Below the pieces are notes generated by a model. It searched no databases. It saw only the letters and a program-made list of their open reading frames with translations, and had not been told where the DNA came from. Shown here piece by piece: positions 48,026 through 60,460 of a stretch of DNA of 64,000 bases (position 1 is its first letter; every line of letters starts with the position of its first letter). Source of the stretch: Fennellomyces sp. T-0311 (taxonomy: Eukaryota; Mucoromycota; Mucoromycetes; Mucorales; Lichtheimiaceae). Location of the stretch: NCBI GenBank assembly GCA_025266875.1, contig JALLLT010000015.1:62001-126000 (forward strand), read 5' to 3'. The position numbers and the translations under genes are program-made.

Positions 48026-50105
48026 TTACAACGATGCCTTGGCGAGATCAAAGACGGCCTTCAACTTGGCCAGATAGTAAGGCGCGTACATCATATTGAT
48101 CAAACCCGTCAAGAAAGTGAAGCTCTTCGATAAGCTGTCAATGGGATAGTCGAGGATCGGAGGAATGGGCGTCTTGACGAAAGGAATGCGGTCCACAGTG
48201 ACAGCCTTGGGCACACACAGTCCGCGGAGACCTTCAATACCAGCCTATGTTTTACGTAAAAGTTAGGAATAAGCTTGATGAGGCACATGTAAATCGGGTG
48301 ATGTTGAAACTTACAAAGCGGCCATAGCCGGAGATGCCCACACCGCCGAAAGGCAAGCTCTGGCACAAGTAGTTGACAGCAAAGTCGTTCACGTTCGTCA
48401 TGCCGGTCTTGAGCTGGAGACACATTTTCTCAGCCAATGCCTTATCAGCCGAGAACACAGATGATCCGAGACCGTAGGGACAGGCATTTGCAACACGCAC
48501 AGCATCTTCAGGGCCGGTGTGCTTCATGATAACCATGATAGGAGCAAAGGCTTCTTCGTTGGCAATTTCCATATCCGGGGTCACATCCACAAGCAAAGTG
48601 GGTTCAAAGTACTGGCCCTTGGGGTGCTTGGGATGATGGTAGCGCTTACCACCCTTCAACAGACGAGCGCCACGCGACACAGCTTCCTGGATAAGGCCTT
48701 CCAATTTCTCAAACTGATTACCCATGGTTTGGGCACCGCAGTCAACGCCATCACCATCAGCCAACACAGAGCCTTGGCGCAGCTTCGAGATACGTTTGTC
48801 CATTTCATCGACAACCTTGTCGTAGATTTCAGTAGCAACGATGATACGTTCGATACCGATACAATTTTGTCCGCAGTTTTGGAACACACCGCGCATCAAA
48901 ACAGGAATGGCCTGGTTGAGATCCGTGTCCTTGAGCAAGATGGCGCAATCCTTGCCACCCAACTCGAGCAAGCAGGGAACCAGTTGATCAACAGCATTGC
49001 GTTGAACCAATTTGCCAACAGCTGGAGAGCCAATAAACGTGACATGGTTGACGCCGCAGCGCACGACAGCTTCACCGACTTCAGCAAAGCCAGTAAGGAA
49101 TTGGACAAGTTCGGGATCGTGGCCATGTTCCGCCAAGCAGGTTTGGACGATACGGTGGTAGTATTGCGTAGACCAGGCAACATATTCGGAGCCCTTGACA
49201 ATGATGGCATTACCGGACATCAATGCAGAAATCACGGGACCCAAAGCATTGTGGAACCTGTCAAAACTAGTCAGTTTCAAAATGCTCCTCTTTTTAAAGC
49301 CTATACATACGGATAATTCCAGCTAACAAGAGCGGCAACAACGCCCATAGGTTGATACACGATTTTGGCATGTTTGTACATCATCATCAAGCCAGGATCA
49401 CGGTATTCGGGTGATAAGACGGCCTCTCCATTATCGATTGTCCAGCGCAACTTGGCGCAGGTCGTAATGACCTCACCGAGCGATGCATCCACCACTGAAA
49501 TTTCTCTGTCAGCTCTCCGTCATTACCTTGTGGCTAACCAGTAAACTCACTTGTCTTGCCAGTGTCTCTGCATCCAACACGGCAGAGATCTTCCTGATTT
49601 TCCAACACGAAATCCAACAAGCTCCGCAAAACAGCGCGTCGTTGTTCAAAGGTTGTCTTTGCCCACTTCTTTTGCGCGTTGCGAGCGCGCTCATAGGCTT
49701 CTTGGACTTGCTTTACCGAGGGCGACTCAATGTTGCCCATATGATAACCGGTGGCAGGGTCGTAGCATACAATTTGGTTAGGGTTGCTAGGGTCCTGTTT
49801 CATCGTGTTGAGCACGTCAATGAAATAAAAACGTCGCCATCGTCTTTCTCATGCAACACTTACGCGAATCGAGGGGTTTTCGAGAACAGGGCCTTTCCAA
49901 GCCGGGTCGGCGGCTATAATACAAGCAAAACGTGAACACCTTGCGAAAATAAGCTCATTCCACTTTTACCTGCAGGAGGTTCAACCTTGAACTTCTTGGT
50001 TTTTGGTTGCGAAATCCAAGTGAGCAAAAACCAGCTCACCAGGGCACCAACACCCAAAGTGGCCCATTGCGTGATGGTCAATTCGGACAGGTTTAGCGAC
50101 TCCAT
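48026..50105 (-). CDS. Membrane-anchored aldehyde dehydrogenase (Msc7-like)
   Basis: Six exons (minus): 50105-49970, 49913-49864, 49794-49551, 49494-49311, 49257-48315 and 48244-48026; 591 residues. An N-terminal TM segment (ATLGVGALVSWFLLTWIS) precedes the ALDH fold. Motifs are WNYP, SGNAIIVKGSEY, the FIGSPAVGK turn, catalytic LELGGKDCAILL (Glu) and FQNCGQNCIG (nucleophilic Cys), and EEAFAPIM. A second hydrophobic stretch lies near the C-terminus. N-terminal TM plus ALDH matches yeast Msc7, which has no defined substrate. The catalytic residues are intact, so it is likely an active NAD(P)-dependent oxidoreductase. Downstream of it on the same strand is the ureohydrolase. Confidence 0.93.
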
Positions 50106-50277
50106 CCGACAATAATCTCGAAAGACACACAGGAGTTACTTCGGGCATTCGGCCCTAGACTTATATTTGAGGCGGCGTCTCAACTGGCGCTAGAAGCATG
50201 TTCTTTTTTTACAGAAACGAAAAACAACGAGAGGAAGGAACTACAGAAGGGATATACAGGGGAAAGGGAAATATAAG

Positions 50278-51819
50278 TTACTCTTGCGCCTTGTCGCCAG
50301 ACCATACGCCGGCATTGTACTTTGCCACATCGTTCATCAAGTGCACTTGATCTGCTACGGCTTTTAATGCGCCCAGCACCACTCCATTTCCGGTCGTAAA
50401 GTCGTACATGTAGTAGTGCAGTCCTGTCTCGTCGCAGAACCTCCTAACGAGCGGTACGCATTGGCGCAAGTTGTGTCGTGGCAGGCGTGGGAACAAGTGG
50501 TGCACACACTGATACTGAAGACCGCCATGGAACCAGTCGAACCACTCAGGGCAGTCAACATCCATCGTTGTACGAAGCTGCTTGGCTGGGAATGCCTCAT
50601 TGGGTCCCATATCCTCTGTCGACATGCCAAAATGAGACAGTGTGATTTGGACGTGCAGAGGGAACGTGAGCATGTAGGAGATCATGATATATGCGAACAC
50701 CATGGTCCATGATGGCATGAATGACAACACGTAGCTGTACCATACGAAGAATACACAAATACCGGTCAGTTCCAGCTTGCGATTGCGAACCTCTTTGTCG
50801 AAGAACAGGTACAAGAAGGACAGTCGATGTAGATTAAAACGGCCGAACGAAAGTACGAGATAATAGAGGTAGTGCTGGTAGCTGACAAAGAAGCGGGAAG
50901 CTGCATCGAACTCAAGGACACGCTTGTAGTAGGTAGAGTAGATGTTGTTGAAGAAACGCGTCGTGATGGCGAAAAATGGTATGTGCTGGATATCGGGATC
51001 GTGCTCCGGATGATTGGTCACAATGTGATGCACATTGTGGTTCTTCTTCCACCAACCGATTGACAATCCACCGATAAAGTTGGCGATGCTGATGCCAATC
51101 AAGTGGTCAACTTCCACCCGACCAGTGATTCCGTTGTGGCCCGCATCGTGCGCGGTAAACACCAACTGATGCCAGAAGCAAGCCATAAAGATAGCGCTCA
51201 GGACGAAATGCCAAGTCTCGTACCCACGGAACGCGAGCCATAGCGCCAGATAAATAAATGTAACATAGCGACAGCATTCTTTTGCATAACGCCAACGGTT
51301 GCATTCGAACATGCCGCGGTCGAATAATTCTTCATGGAGTCGTCGGAAGGATTTTCGGATTTCTAGCATAGTCAGATCCTTTTGGACCTTTCTATCCGCC
51401 TTTTGATCCTCGCTGTGTTTGCTGTGTAGTTCGGCGATCGCATCGTCAAATGCTTTGACGCTCATTCCACCGTTCCATTCAGCTTGCATCCGGTCGTCAT
51501 GCTGTTGCTTGAATTTTGGCGCGGCAGATGCGGTTGTGGGTGTCAGTTCTCGCACATAGTCGCCAATACAGTAATATTTCATCATTTTTTCGTAGACGCG
51601 TGCCGGATGCATTGACCGAATCTCGTCCGTGACATCTTTGCCCAGAACATGTCGAATAGCTAATTCACCTCCTGGATGCTTGCTAAGGAACCGGTTGACC
51701 CTGTACACCTTATCTTCGTAGATGAACAAAGCATCACCTTGCTTGACACGTTCCTGAATCTCATCTAATGTAAATGTATTCGGTACAGTGTACGTGACCG
51801 TTTCGGTGTTGGGTGGCAT
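50278..51819 (-). CDS. Cytochrome b5-fused fatty-acid/sphingolipid desaturase
   Basis: Intronless; 513 residues. An N-terminal cytochrome b5 domain has LSKHPGGELAIRHVLG with the heme His. Desaturase histidine boxes are HDAGH, HNVHH (in WWKKNHNVHHIVTN) and QYQCVHH, where Gln replaces His as in front-end desaturases. HNVHHIVTN followed by PEHDPDIQHIPF is the form seen in fungal delta-8 sphingolipid desaturases; delta-6 acyl-lipid enzymes are the alternative. About six TM helices surround the boxes. The likely product is delta-8-unsaturated sphingoid bases for glucosylceramides, in the ER membrane. An ATG at 51819 is used; the frame is open further up but without another ATG nearby. Confidence 0.9.
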   Translation of the reverse strand: MPPNTETVTYTVPNTFTLDEIQERVKQGDALFIYEDKVYRVNRFLSKHPGGELAIRHVLGKDVTDEIRSMHPARVYEKMMKYYCIGDYVRELTPTTASAAPKFKQQHDDRMQAEWNGGMSVKAFDDAIAELHSKHSEDQKADRKVQKDLTMLEIRKSFRRLHEELFDRGMFECNRWRYAKECCRYVTFIYLALWLAFRGYETWHFVLSAIFMACFWHQLVFTAHDAGHNGITGRVEVDHLIGISIANFIGGLSIGWWKKNHNVHHIVTNHPEHDPDIQHIPFFAITTRFFNNIYSTYYKRVLEFDAASRFFVSYQHYLYYLVLSFGRFNLHRLSFLYLFFDKEVRNRKLELTGICVFFVWYSYVLSFMPSWTMVFAYIMISYMLTFPLHVQITLSHFGMSTEDMGPNEAFPAKQLRTTMDVDCPEWFDWFHGGLQYQCVHHLFPRLPRHNLRQCVPLVRRFCDETGLHYYMYDFTTGNGVVLGALKAVADQVHLMNDVAKYNAGVWSGDKAQE

Positions 51820-54167
51820 GGCAACGCGAAAGCGGGTAGAAAGAGCCAAGAAAAAAATGGGGCCACAGAAATAAGGGGACTAAAAGGAAAGCCTAGTTCC
51901 CGGGTTGCACAAACTAACTCGGCGGCCAGGGTCTCCGAACGATTCGCGTGTGATCTTCCGGAAGTGTAGCTTATCTTCTACCAGGAACAAAAATAAACAC
52001 GATCTCAACTTACCCCGAAATAAAAGCGTTATGGACCGGAATAATAATAAAAGTGAGAAAAGCTTTTTGGTCGATTTCAAAAGTAAGGAATACCCCTAAG
52101 ATGCGTCAGGTGTCGTCATCCGCATGATTTCTCATATCCAGGCACAACCACATGCTTTTGAACGTGAACAATCTGTCAAACTCTTTTTGGTATTTTTACT
52201 TATTACCGAGATACTTATGGGATTGAGAACGATGCATCACTATGTGTTTACAATGAGCATTACGAACCCATGTCGAGACAGAAAATAAAGACATTTGATT
52301 CTTCCCCTTCGTCAGCCCCTCGTTACTAACTCTTTTGGGACGAGCGCCTGAGATTCTTACTGATCAGATAATACTTTCTTAGATATTATTTGTCATGTAA
52401 TGATAAACTCTGATTATATATAATATCCACTAAAAGTAGATCTAGTCTACCAAGCTATCATGCGACGACATGAAAGCATTATGAGTTTTGGTACCATGCA
52501 TGTACACTTTACTCGGAATTGGCTTATTAGAAATATACGTTAGATGTACGTTCCGGTGTTCTATAGTCATGTGAAGATTTACAAAAAATAGAAGATTATT
52601 GCTAGGTGTGTGTGTGAGCTATTATAGTGGAATTTACCAGAAAAGGTCATTAGCTTTATATAGTTTTCTGCAGGTAAGTGACTATTCTGTAAGCAATGCC
52701 GCGTAAATATTGTGTTCTCAAGAGCTCTGAAATCACACTAGTGTTATAATTGCTATCACATCAATAACTATTATGTAAAATAGACAGGTGCAGTTATGTG
52801 CGTATCAGGGTGGCGTGCTATGTCTTTAAAAATCATACCAGCAAATGCGATGGTGCACAACTAAGCTATACTAGTCGATGCTCTATTCTTGCCTTGAATA
52901 TAATATACTTACCTTATTTCATCTTGCTATATATATATAGCATACCTGTTGTGTTCAATATTGAAGTTAACGGGCGTAAATTCTGGAGATCGCGCTCACA
53001 CATTGGTACCACATTTTTTTGTACAATCATCTTTTTCAAGAAGAATATACTGGTATACATTCAAATAACTTCAATAAAAAAATTGGGTACTTTCTAATAA
53101 AAATATGCAGCGGATCAGTTTTACGTTACATAATGCAGAGCATTCCAGCTTTCTTCGTCCAGTAAGTGGAGAAGTTCCAATTTACGATATCTCTCCAGGA
53201 TATTGATAATACTGACCAGGAAGCCACCCATGCTTTAATATTATTATTATTATTACTTGCTAGATGAAATTGTCATTGATAAAGCAGAGATCCATGCCGT
53301 CAAGTTCTTGTATCTGCTTCACGCTTGTCGTAATAACGAATACAGGCTGCATGTTTGCACATGATAATATGGCATGCGCTCATTATAACAAGCGTACAAT
53401 TTGTTGAACTTTTTTAGATTATAAGGTACCATTGAAGAAAGAAGTTGCTAATGCATACATAACACGTAAGTTGGAAAAGTATATATTTTATTTGGAATAA
53501 GACTAGTTGGCCTGCCCATATAGGTATGTCGTTGCTTGCTTGCGGTACAAATGCACAGTTATGTATATAGTGAAGAGAGCTGATGCCATGTCTGAAAAGT
53601 CCTACTAGGTAAAAAACTGGCCTGTATAAATAAAAAGTTGCTGTAAAATAAAAGGAGGAAAAAGAAGATGTGACCAAGGTGAAAAGCCGAAAAGGAAAAG
53701 TGCTTGAGTAATGAAGCACCACATTAAATACAGTTACCTGTGGGCGCGGATATTCGGCCTTGTAGGGTTCCTTCTGGCGTCAATTCGTCCTTATCGTGCT
53801 GCTTATCTCCATGCCTCAGCTTATCGATCTTTTGAAGGGCATGCAAAAGTGCTGGCCACGCATTCTTCGATTCGCGCCGGACCAGCCCTTCATTTGAATC
53901 CGGTAGGCTGTTCAAGATCTGGTCGGAAGAAACGAGGATACCACCGAGTAGACCCCCCTCATTTAAACCAACAATACTACGCATATGAATACATACAAAA
54001 CTTCTAAAAACATATAATATACTCTTCTAGTAGCGGATAGCTTCAGCTACGATACGTAGCACGTTACAGACGGATGTAATTATTCTTTGTAAAGAATGTT
54101 GTTTTACACATTGGTACGTGCGCTTTCATCACCCAGGAAAATGTTCAGTAACGCATTTTTATTAAGT
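51820..54167. other. AT-rich spacer, 2.3 kb
   Basis: No complete gene supported. A minus-strand open frame at 53724-53984 (86 codons) is protein-like in composition (GLLGGILVSSDQILNSLP) with a possible GTAACT donor near its end, but no domain or partner exon was found. An (ATT)n microsatellite sits near 53237. The rest is AT-rich DNA. Confidence 0.4.
53724..53984 (-). CDS. Unassigned ORF, possible exon
   Basis: An open minus-strand frame with an ATG at 53984, of balanced composition, rich in Asp, Gly, Leu and Lys. It contains NAWPALLHALQKIDKLRHGD. A CCCACAG|GTAACTG junction near its end could be a splice donor. No family is recognised and no supporting exon was found. It could also be a chance open stretch. 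Confidence 0.22.
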   Translation of the reverse strand: MRSIVGLNEGGLLGGILVSSDQILNSLPDSNEGLVRRESKNAWPALLHALQKIDKLRHGDKQHDKDELTPEGTLQGRISAPTGNCI

Positions 54168-55841
54168 TTATGGTATATAGGAGAGTAGCTTTAATTCTCT
54201 CAGTACACCATCAGCGGTTCGGGATCTTGAAAATCCTCTCCTACCTTCTTCAGATGTGTTTGCGGTATCGGAAATTCTGACGACAGATAACTTTTCTGCT
54301 CCCAAAAGTGCATTCAAGAAGTGATCGTTGACCGTGTTAATCATCGTAAGCGTCAATCTTTCCAGCGTTTGGTTTTTTCTAAGGTTCTCAGCAAATAAAA
54401 GTAAGCGACCTTCAGTGAATGAAGTGCAAGGCGGTCCGGGTCATCAAAATGTAAATGAAACTCATTTAGCTCCCGAAGACCGAGACCGATCACTTCAAGA
54501 TTTTGTTGTAAAATAACTACATTCTTGAAGCAGAGGTATCTAAGATGTTGTATTCTGGCAAGTGCTGAAAAGTCACATACAGTATATCGCCGGCGATCAT
54601 TGCTGATCATGTTATTCACTCGGAGATATCGAAGCTGGTTATCTGCAAAAGAATTCAATGCTTCGTTTACGGTTTCAAGATACAATAAATCCATATTATT
54701 GATACTAGCATCAAGGATTTTGATATGTTGGCAGAACCTTCGAAGAAATTGGTCGGTCCCTTGATTTCGAGTAGCCTGAAGCGAATTGTAGTTCCCATAA
54801 ATGGTGAAAGCATCCAATGAAGGACCGGTAAGATTTTGCGCCAGGGGTGCATTTCCGAATTCATCATTGATAGCCTTGTACCGCTGCTTTATCGATGTTT
54901 CGGTGCATGCTGGAAGTGCATTATCGGGAGCTGGGTACTTGGTATCATATAGCCATCTCGGTACACCCCACGCAAGATAGCGAAGTTTTGGGCACCGCGA
55001 GATAAACATGCAACTGTAAAACGAATTCTGTTGTTGTGCTCGGTGAGGTGTTGATGTGATCAAACATTGCAGGTTTGGACAGCGTATCAAAAAAGGTAGT
55101 AAACGTGCTCGAAAGACACCAATAATGCTGCTGCGATAACTGTCCAAGTGCAAATAAACTAAGCCAGGGAAGAGATTATCTGGAGGATCTTCATTTTCTT
55201 GATCTTCTTCAGCTGGCGCGGGTAAAAGGTGCTCAGGTCCTAGTATATGTCGCTCAGCCATGTCAGGGGCTAAAAATGTGAGGTGAGTTAGCCGTGGAAG
55301 CTGTTGTAAAAGATGGAACACAGTAGCGTCATGCATGCGACAATCGCGAATACAAAGCTTTCGCAACGACCGACCGAATAGCAATATGGTACTAATTAGC
55401 GGATCGTCTAATAGTACTTGTTGTTCCATTTGAATTTCTATATAGATACTACAAAGTTAGCTTGTCATATATATTATGGACTTTATGTAACTAACCTAGG
55501 TAATTAATTTTGCATTTCTTGATACTAAGCTCATGCAGGATGGCGACAGTACTATCATTCATGTGTCGAATAGACACTTCTCTTACTTGGGGACCAAGAA
55601 TCCTTTGCATAGTTATGGAACATGTACTCCACCCGCAACTAGGAAAAAACTCTATTCGTTTCCAAACAGATGGGGTGTATCGGGGAATAGTTGTGAGCCA
55701 TTTTCGAGATGTCGCCATGGATCTGACCAGTTCTCTTTGATTGAGAAGTGTAAATATCTGTTCGTTAATTTCATAAGGGAGACGTCCAACGGGATCAGCA
55801 TGTAATGATGGTGGTAGTTTCTGCGATGACCCATTCATCAT
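54168..55841 (-). pseudogene. F-box/LRR protein gene with a frameshift
   Basis: Exon 1 (minus 55841-55496) encodes an F-box: GRLPYEINEQIFTLLNQREL, RSMATSRKWLTTI, SVWKRIEFF. Exon 2 starts at 55437 and carries leucine-rich repeats (LRKLCIRDCR; LRYLCFKNVVIL). At about 54410-54416 the reading frame breaks: upstream the frame reads HFDDPDRLALHSL, downstream the continuation is in another frame (EGRLLLFAENLRKNQTLERL) and runs to TAA at 54168. Restoring one nucleotide would give one continuous LRR protein. Alternatively a 77-nt intron from about 54488 to 54412 could be spliced, at the cost of a good repeat. SCF substrate-receptor is the general role of such proteins. Confidence 0.75.
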
Positions 55842-56756
55842 TGATTCTGTGGCCAGTTTCAAGTTTTGAGGAGAAAAAGATAGTGCATGGCTTTATATAT
55901 ATCCTAACACAAATTGCACACAATGAGGCAATGTTGTCACGTGTGTGCGTGCCTTTGAAGTATAAGATCTCTTGATAATGGCTACAAGAATATACAAGAA
56001 TAACTTTTCGTTGTCTCGAGATGCGATTCTTATGAATCGCATTTCGCTATTATGTAATGTTACTGGATGACTTTATAAAGCATACGTTGCTGTTGTCACC
56101 ACTAAAAAAGGCATTTTGTTGTTATTTACTGATGCTAACGCATTGTATTAAGAGACGATGAGAAATTAGTAGTAACGATCACGGCAATGCGCCGGTTTTA
56201 CGGTAGTTTATCATATAAAGCCTTCTTCTCTCAAGAACTTGAGCTTAATTCAACAAAAGTATGGACTATCTAACATTATATACGTAACTATATTGATATT
56301 ACAACACGAAGTAAACAAAGCAAATGCCAGAAAATGCGTAGACCAGTCTACATTTGAATAAAAAACTCCAGTTTCATTCTATATAGTTACGCTATTTATA
56401 AAGTATGGTCAAATGCTTCCAGTCTCTTTGGGCTATTAATGGTTGAAGCAATTGTGAACACTGCTCTCCTTTATTAGGTGGTATGAAACCTGATAAGCGA
56501 TAAAGTTATGCCTCGAGAAATTATATTTAAAGAGTCATCGTTAATCTGGTTGGCATGCGTAAATATCAATGTGCGTAGGGATCTGCTGGTCCTAACTCTT
56601 TGCCCAAAATAATGCAATCCGACTCGATCGAACGGCGAAGATAGATCGGCGTTTCTATCAAAGTGTACATGAAACTCTTACAAAGCAGGGAGATCGCAAA
56701 TTTTGAACAATCCTCCTCTCGAGTTATCTATATTCTTGAGACAAAAATATCAGACA
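55842..56756. other. Intergenic, nothing assigned
   Basis: About 900 nt of AT-rich DNA between the F-box gene and the decayed paralogue. No coding or RNA signal seen. Confidence 0.45.
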
Positions 56757-57600
56757 TTATCGGATAGCGGAAGTGCTGAAATACTGTATCAGAGGAAACA
56801 TAATCCCGTCGATGATGCGTGAAATTCTGCAGCCGTAAAAATCGATTTTGTTTATCCAAACATTTTTTATTACACCATTGATAGTTTCTATCGTTATCGT
56901 ATCCATATGGCAGATGTTGACATCAAGATGTCTCATACTTTGACAATGATCTCGACGAAATGTCTTGGCCCATATGCTTTGAATATTCTGAGCCGAATGG
57001 TATCTGCCGTAAATGATGAGTCCATACAATGCGGTAGGAGGTAGAAGCTGGTTTCCTGCGAGCATACGTCTTCGGGGGGGGGGGAGGTGGATCTTTACTG
57101 CGTTGACGACTGGAGGGGCATCTTTCAGTCTTCGTTCGAGTGACATGTATCGTTCTTTGATTGGAATCTCATTACATAAAAGTTGATCGTGCTCGGATTG
57201 ACAATATCACGCATCGTACATCCATAGTGGCACATTCCGTGCAACATAACCGAGTTTTCGGCAAGTGCTGAGAACTAGGTCGAAGCGAAACGTACACGGA
57301 GCTGGTCCTCGTTCCATTGTAGAGATAGCACGCCATTGTAGGTTTGGGCGGCGGCTCAAAAGAGGCATTGGCCGTCGAGTAAACTCCAAGCGGTACGAGA
57401 GTGGTAACTGTCTAGGTGCAGATACGTTAGACTGCTGAATTTCTCGTTTCGATGCAATCCATTGCTGAGTGTATCGGTCATTTCGGGGATATTGTGCTCC
57501 ACCAACAGCAACCTAGAATGAGCTAGTGAAGGCAATTTTTGTAACAAGCGGCACAGAGAAAAGTCGTCCACATAGTTGATGATGCGAAGCTCTTTCAATT
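56757..57600 (-). pseudogene. Decayed LRR paralogue of the F-box gene
   Basis: Three minus-strand open segments in different frames (57598-57356, 57389-57207 and 57146-56757) resemble, in order, parts of the neighbouring F-box/LRR protein: LTYLHLDSYHSRTAW against LVYLHLDSYRSSIIG, NVPLWMYDA against GVPRWLYDTKY, and ALYGLIIYGRYHS against LDAFTIYGNYNS. The reading frames shift between segments and an 11-nt G run lies at 57074-57084. No F-box exon is seen upstream. It is a degraded tandem copy. Confidence 0.8.
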
Positions 57601-58366
57601 ACGGGTATAAACTAATGGAGTCAAGCAGTGCGATCGTTTTGTAGAGCGTTGGTATAAAATGCTCTGGAATTCTCATAAGTATGTCTCAACTATGTTATCC
57701 AAATACGTTGATTATCAAAAGCTGTAGGTGGTTAAACAAGACTTTAACCTTGCATCCAAGTATGCTGCTTTAGGATGGAAGATGTACTGTTCATGCTGTG
57801 AATCAATTCTCACGTCATTTTGAAGAAATGCTGGCATGTAGGCTCAAGCATGTCGTTGGCCAAGAATGAGAGGAAACCACCAGATGTCTCCTGCCTGTCC
57901 GCCTTGTGAGTTGCGGAATATCCTTGAATCATTTCTAACATACAGCATAGTAAAGTACTCTATAAAGATCACCCAAATAATTTCTCGAGGCACCCCGTCG
58001 AAAAACCCATTGGAGTCCTCGTAAAAAAGAGTAAAATATATACCTTATATACACATCTCTATAAAAAAAATTATGGGAACAATGAGGTAGTAGAAGCAAT
58101 TCTGTGCGTTAAATTTCTTAACAACAGCGACATTTATTGCTTCATAGGCTGTCTTATCCCGGTGCCATCGTCCTTGAGTTACTTTTTTTTTTTTAAAAAA
58201 AAAAAAGAGGACCAGTCATCGTTTGACTACTGGCTATTGTACGGAAGAAGGAGTCGCAGTGTGTCGGTAATATGTTGATACAAATATATGGTGCATGGAA
58301 TGAGACACCACGGAAGGACTGACAATAGCCCCATACTTTATTTCCAAAAGTATTTGAGAAATGTAG
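57601..58366. other. Intergenic with T12A12 palindrome
   Basis: AT-rich spacer. A perfect 24-nt palindrome of 12 T followed by 12 A sits at 58183-58206, just beyond the 3' end of LAS1; it might act as a terminator-like or nucleosome-excluding element (inference). No gene seen. Confidence 0.5.
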
Positions 58367-60387
58367 TTACTCAGGCAAGTCCAGACATGGCATAACTCCT
58401 CCCGGCAAGCACCCAAGAGGGCAAGGAGCCCATTCTGTGCTGTCATAAAGTCTCCACGCGTTTGATACCTCCGCTTCGGGTTCCTGGCGAAAGAAGCGCA
58501 TTAACCAGAAATTCAAGCCCATGTAGTCTACGCTTTACCTGACCAATAACAAACTTTAAGCGTGACGAAAGCTCCTGAAGCTCTTCATTCATATCAAGAT
58601 CCATTGGGTCATTAAAGTCATTAGAGTTTTGAGACTAAGCATCGTATAGATCAGTATATGATATAATATCCGGACCCGTTTTTGCAATCCTTACGTTATT
58701 GTCACTGCTTGTAAGATGGCGACCGATGACATTGATGAATGGCTTTAACGAAGTTGACACATCCTCCGATTCAATATCTGCGATGGCTTGGAGAATGATT
58801 CTTGTGCTGTATAAAGTAAAATAAGACTTTGTTCAGAAATATCAGAAAATGCTTACAAGTAGTTCGGACTTCGCAGACATCCTTCGATAATGTCGTCGAG
58901 ATCAACCCCGCCGAGAATGGGCTCTGCTTCTTCATCGTCAAAGTCATGGTATATTAATTGTTTGAGCCAGTATGCTATTTTAACTGGTATCAATAAAGTT
59001 GCATGCAATATGCTTGGGCGATATTTACCTATACTCAGCATGTACTTTTTGCTTCTGGTATTGTCACTCTCAGGTGTTGTAGAGTTTGCCTCCTAAAGCA
59101 CCCAGGCGTTAGCAACACTGACAGCACTACCGACTAATGGGTGCTTACCGCACTCATCAAGTAGGCAAATTTATCCGTCAATGTGTATTCTGAACGCGTA
59201 TGCAACTGTTAGTGGCCGGCCCGAGTAGATCTTACTGCACTTTACCTTCCGAGGCATCCATCCGTTTGATCATGGCCTCGAACAGACCTGTACCAAAATC
59301 GGTATACTTTGCATTTAGAGCCTCAAGTAACGGCACCCACAATTCCACCAATTCCTTGGCTATTGCTGTGTCGTCAAACGCAAGCTGCCTGCTGTGTACC
59401 ATTAAGCGAGTTTGTTTATGATTCAAGTAGGACAGCACTGCGAGAATACCTCTTTTCAAGCGGGATCAAGATGCCATTATCGAGCAATGCCGGGATTAAA
59501 CCTTCACGGATGTCTAGAGGCGATAGAACTTGGACCATCTTTTTGATTGCCGATTCACGTACTTTCGGCATCACCTCCTTTTTCTTTTTGGGATCTACGC
59601 CATTCATTAGCTACCCTATCCGTACCAAACCGTACGACTTACTCTTGAGACTGACGGATGTACATTGTTTTCGGTATGCCTCGAGGGCCTGCTGGATTTC
59701 TTGCAGTTTTCGTCCGTCTGTAACTAGTATGCGATTAGTCTGCAGCGCGGCAGCCCAGTATGTTTCATCCAGCCATGCGAGAGCCTTCACAATCCACCAT
59801 CAGCAAATGATACGAGAAAATATCTCCAAACGTTCAAACCTGGTTTGCTGCGTCGCGTAGGAACGGCAAGGTTGGCAAGTATTCGTGCGTAGCTGCGTGC
59901 CGTATATCGACAAACCACGCGGGCATACCTATCCGGTCTGCCATGATTGACACGGGTAGCGGATGAGCTTTGTTTTGCATAGAATCCACGGATCCATTGA
60001 CCAATCTTTTAAAGTTGCATATCAAATTTAGACGCGGTGACAGAAAAATATATAAAAAGGTGTCAGCCTTTACCTTACGATCACCATCGAGTATTGAAGT
60101 CGAAGTTCTTCACCCGACAGGGGACACCCTTCACAGTCGCGAAGTTGTAGTTGCGCTAATTGCAATGTGGTCTCAATTGCGCTAGGTAGTCGTCCACGCG
60201 ATTTCCACGCCAGGATCTAAATCGATCACAACCAGCAAAAAAGCAGCTGTCAATCACCATGACAAAGTTGGTGTTGATGACTTACTCGGTCAACACCCTG
60301 CCGCTTAGTGTTGGGTGAATCCGAGTATATCCAGTCGTGCACTTGCGTCAACTCGTCGTGCGTACTCCAAGGAACTTCGCGTATCAT
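58367..60387 (-). CDS. LAS1: Las1 pre-rRNA ITS2 endoribonuclease
   Basis: Twelve exons (minus): 60387-60286, 60216-60074, 60005-59840, 59784-59643, 59594-59450, 59388-59246, 59189-59149, 59092-59029, 58974-58857, 58806-58695, 58634-58539 and 58483-58367; 462 residues. The HEPN nuclease motif is RHAATH in WFVDIRHAATHEYLPTL. Nearby are AWKSRGRLPSAIETT and LRLQYSMVIVRLVNGSVD, both typical of Las1. The C-terminus has W.LYDSTEWAPCPLGCLPGG, resembling the conserved C-terminal tail. Las1 with Grc3 cleaves ITS2 in ribosome biogenesis. The start codon lies 73 nt from the divergent Nro1/Ett1-like ATG, so the two share a promoter. Confidence 0.93.
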
Positions 60388-60460
60388 GATTTTTTTTGGG
60401 TAGAGTTGAAAAAAGGAAGAGGTGCGCGCCTCTTCAATAATATTTTTTCCGTTGTTTCTC
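60388..60460. promoter_or_regulatory. Shared divergent promoter, 73 nt
   Basis: All regulatory DNA for the 5' ends of LAS1 (minus) and the TPR-like gene (plus) must lie within 73 nt between ATGs or inside the genes. The interval is rich in A/T runs with no clear TATA box. Co-regulation is inferred from geometry only. Confidence 0.6.

Noticed and set aside
48519..49316. 265-codon plus-strand ORF
   Set aside because: Antisense of the aldehyde dehydrogenase core exon; shadow frame.
51819..51849. Longer start for the desaturase at 51849
   Set aside because: The codon there is TTG, not ATG, and the b5 domain starts well after the ATG at 51819.
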